A stretch of 6,332 nucleotides of DNA. Origin: an uncultured Colwellia sp. GTDB lineage: Bacteria > Pseudomonadota > Gammaproteobacteria > Enterobacterales > Alteromonadaceae. Below, one piece after another: positions 5,482-6,332 of the stretch (position 1 is the first letter of the stretch; every line of letters starts with the position of its first letter). The notes under the pieces are model-generated. The model saw only the letters and a program-made list of their open reading frames with translations. It was not told where the DNA came from and searched no databases. The stretch lies in assembly GCA_913020705.1 (NCBI GenBank), contig CAJWBY010000214.1, positions 1 through 6,332 of the forward strand, written 5' to 3'. Made by a program: the position numbers and the translations under genes.

Positions 5482-6332
5482 CGACAATGGTGATATGGGC
5501 AAAATATTCTCAACCAACATCTGCACCGAGCGTTGATTACGGAACTCATTTACATCCAAACGGTAATGAACAATGGCTTCTCCGCCTTGAATAAGCCAAT
5601 CTGGTTGTTGTTGCCTAAATGCCATGGCCGTAATATTTCTATTATTGTTTAAACTTAAGGTGAGTCTTAGGTGATCACCTTCTTGGCCTACTGTTCGAAT
5701 GTTTTCCACTTTAAACTGGCCATGAAATTGAGGTTCTGGAAAACCTTGTCCCCAAGGTGCTGCGTTGGGTAATAACTCAGCTAATGCTAGTGAAATATCC
5801 TCATGTTCTATTTCACCATCAGTATTTAAGCTTTGTTCTAATACTTCTGGTTCAACGTATGATTGCAAGACATTCAGAAAACATTGTTCAAATTCGGCCA
5901 GATCGTGTTGTTTAATGGTTAAGCCAGCAGCCATAGCATGGCCGCCAAACTTGGAGAGTAACTCAGGATTTTGGGCAGCGACTAAGGCTAATACATCACG
6001 AATATGTACACCGGGAATAGAACGGGCTGAACCTTTGATTTCCCCTTCATCACCTGGAGCAAATGCTATTACTGGTCGATGTTGACGTTCTTTAATACGT
6101 GATGCCAACAAACCAACTACGCCTTGATGCCAGTTTGCATCGTAGAGGCAATATGCTAGTGGTTGTTCATCTGTATCAAAAGACATTTTTTCTAACATTT
6201 GCAGTGCTTGATCTTGCATGTCTTTTTCTACAGATCGACGTTCTAGGTTAATCTCGTCTAATAACTGAGCAGCACTTAAAGCTTCGTCAAAATCATCCGT
6301 CAACAAGGTATTAATACCCAAACCCATATCTT
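5479..6332 (-). CDS. recJ: Single-stranded-DNA-specific exonuclease RecJ (5' partial, C-terminal half)
   Basis: RecJ is the 5'-to-3' single-strand DNA exonuclease of RecF-pathway recombination, mismatch repair and base-excision repair. The frame stays open past Met 6327 to the window edge (Asp, matching the DDM before this Met in E. coli). The visible 283 whole codons are therefore the C-terminal half of a protein of about 570-580 residues. Landmarks counted from that Met are WHQGVVGLLASR (66-77), RPVIAFAP, KGSARSIPGVHIRD (98-111) and the DHHA1 signature KFGGHAMAAG (126-135), with His130 and the glycines for metal and DNA binding. The OB-fold part begins around PWGQGFPEPQF (191-201) and ends with YRLDVNEFRNQRSVQMLVENI. 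The DHH catalytic motifs lie outside the window. No truncation or frameshift is seen. The stop is TAA at the complement of 5479-5481. Confidence 0.97.
   Translation of the reverse strand, partial: DMGLGINTLLTDDFDEALSAAQLLDEINLERRSVEKDMQDQALQMLEKMSFDTDEQPLAYCLYDANWHQGVVGLLASRIKERQHRPVIAFAPGDEGEIKGSARSIPGVHIRDVLALVAAQNPELLSKFGGHAMAAGLTIKQHDLAEFEQCFLNVLQSYVEPEVLEQSLNTDGEIEHEDISLALAELLPNAAPWGQGFPEPQFHGQFKVENIRTVGQEGDHLRLTLSLNNNRNITAMAFRQQQPDWLIQGGEAIVHYRLDVNEFRNQRSVQMLVENILPISPLS

Noticed and set aside
5765..6085. Plus-strand open frame of 106 codons
   Set aside because: It is antisense to recJ; the Ser/Cys/Asn-rich translation is typical of a shadow frame.

Overview
The window looks like a chromosomal segment from a low-G+C gammaproteobacterium. 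The RecJ fragment is close to the enterobacterial protein along its whole visible length. The AT-rich base composition, the dimeric-type dUTPase and the envelope genes suit a marine Alteromonadales-type bacterium (Colwellia or Thalassotalea relatives). That placement is inference from style, not a search result.

Layout. (1) Positions 1-765, plus strand: the C-terminal four fifths of a PfkB-family sugar-phosphate kinase, closest by eye to 6-phosphofructokinase II; its start lies outside the window. (2) Positions 2601 to 835, minus strand: a compact three-gene operon encoding exported proteins. In order of transcription these are a 112-residue secreted Gly/Val-rich protein, a DUF2145-type secreted protein joined to it by a TAATG stop/start overlap, and a TPR lipoprotein 22 nt further on. 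(3) Positions 2784-3521, plus strand: a helix-turn-helix regulator transcribed divergently from the operon across a 182-bp intergenic region with repeated GTATC half-sites and small palindromes. (4) Positions 3912 to 3592 and 4599 to 4111, minus strand: an orphan 106-residue protein with a GTG start, and a two-helix membrane protein of the YcxB-like type. (5) Positions 4842-5459, plus strand: an all-alpha dimeric dUTPase. (6) Positions 6332 to 5479, minus strand: the C-terminal half of the RecJ exonuclease, convergent with the dUTPase and 19 nt away.

How the genes may work together. The strongest candidate for an under-described system is the block at 835-3521. Its three exported products point to a cell-envelope function, and the divergent regulator is the natural candidate to control it. 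The DUF2145 protein carries an ordered His...Asn-Cys pair, reminiscent of permuted papain-like (LRAT/YiiX-type) enzymes, so it may be an envelope hydrolase or acyltransferase. That is a hypothesis. dUTPase and RecJ both serve DNA integrity (uracil avoidance; repair and recombination), but they are convergent and not co-transcribed. No RNA gene, CRISPR array, insertion sequence or integron attC site was found. No gene-free stretch exceeds about 250 bases.
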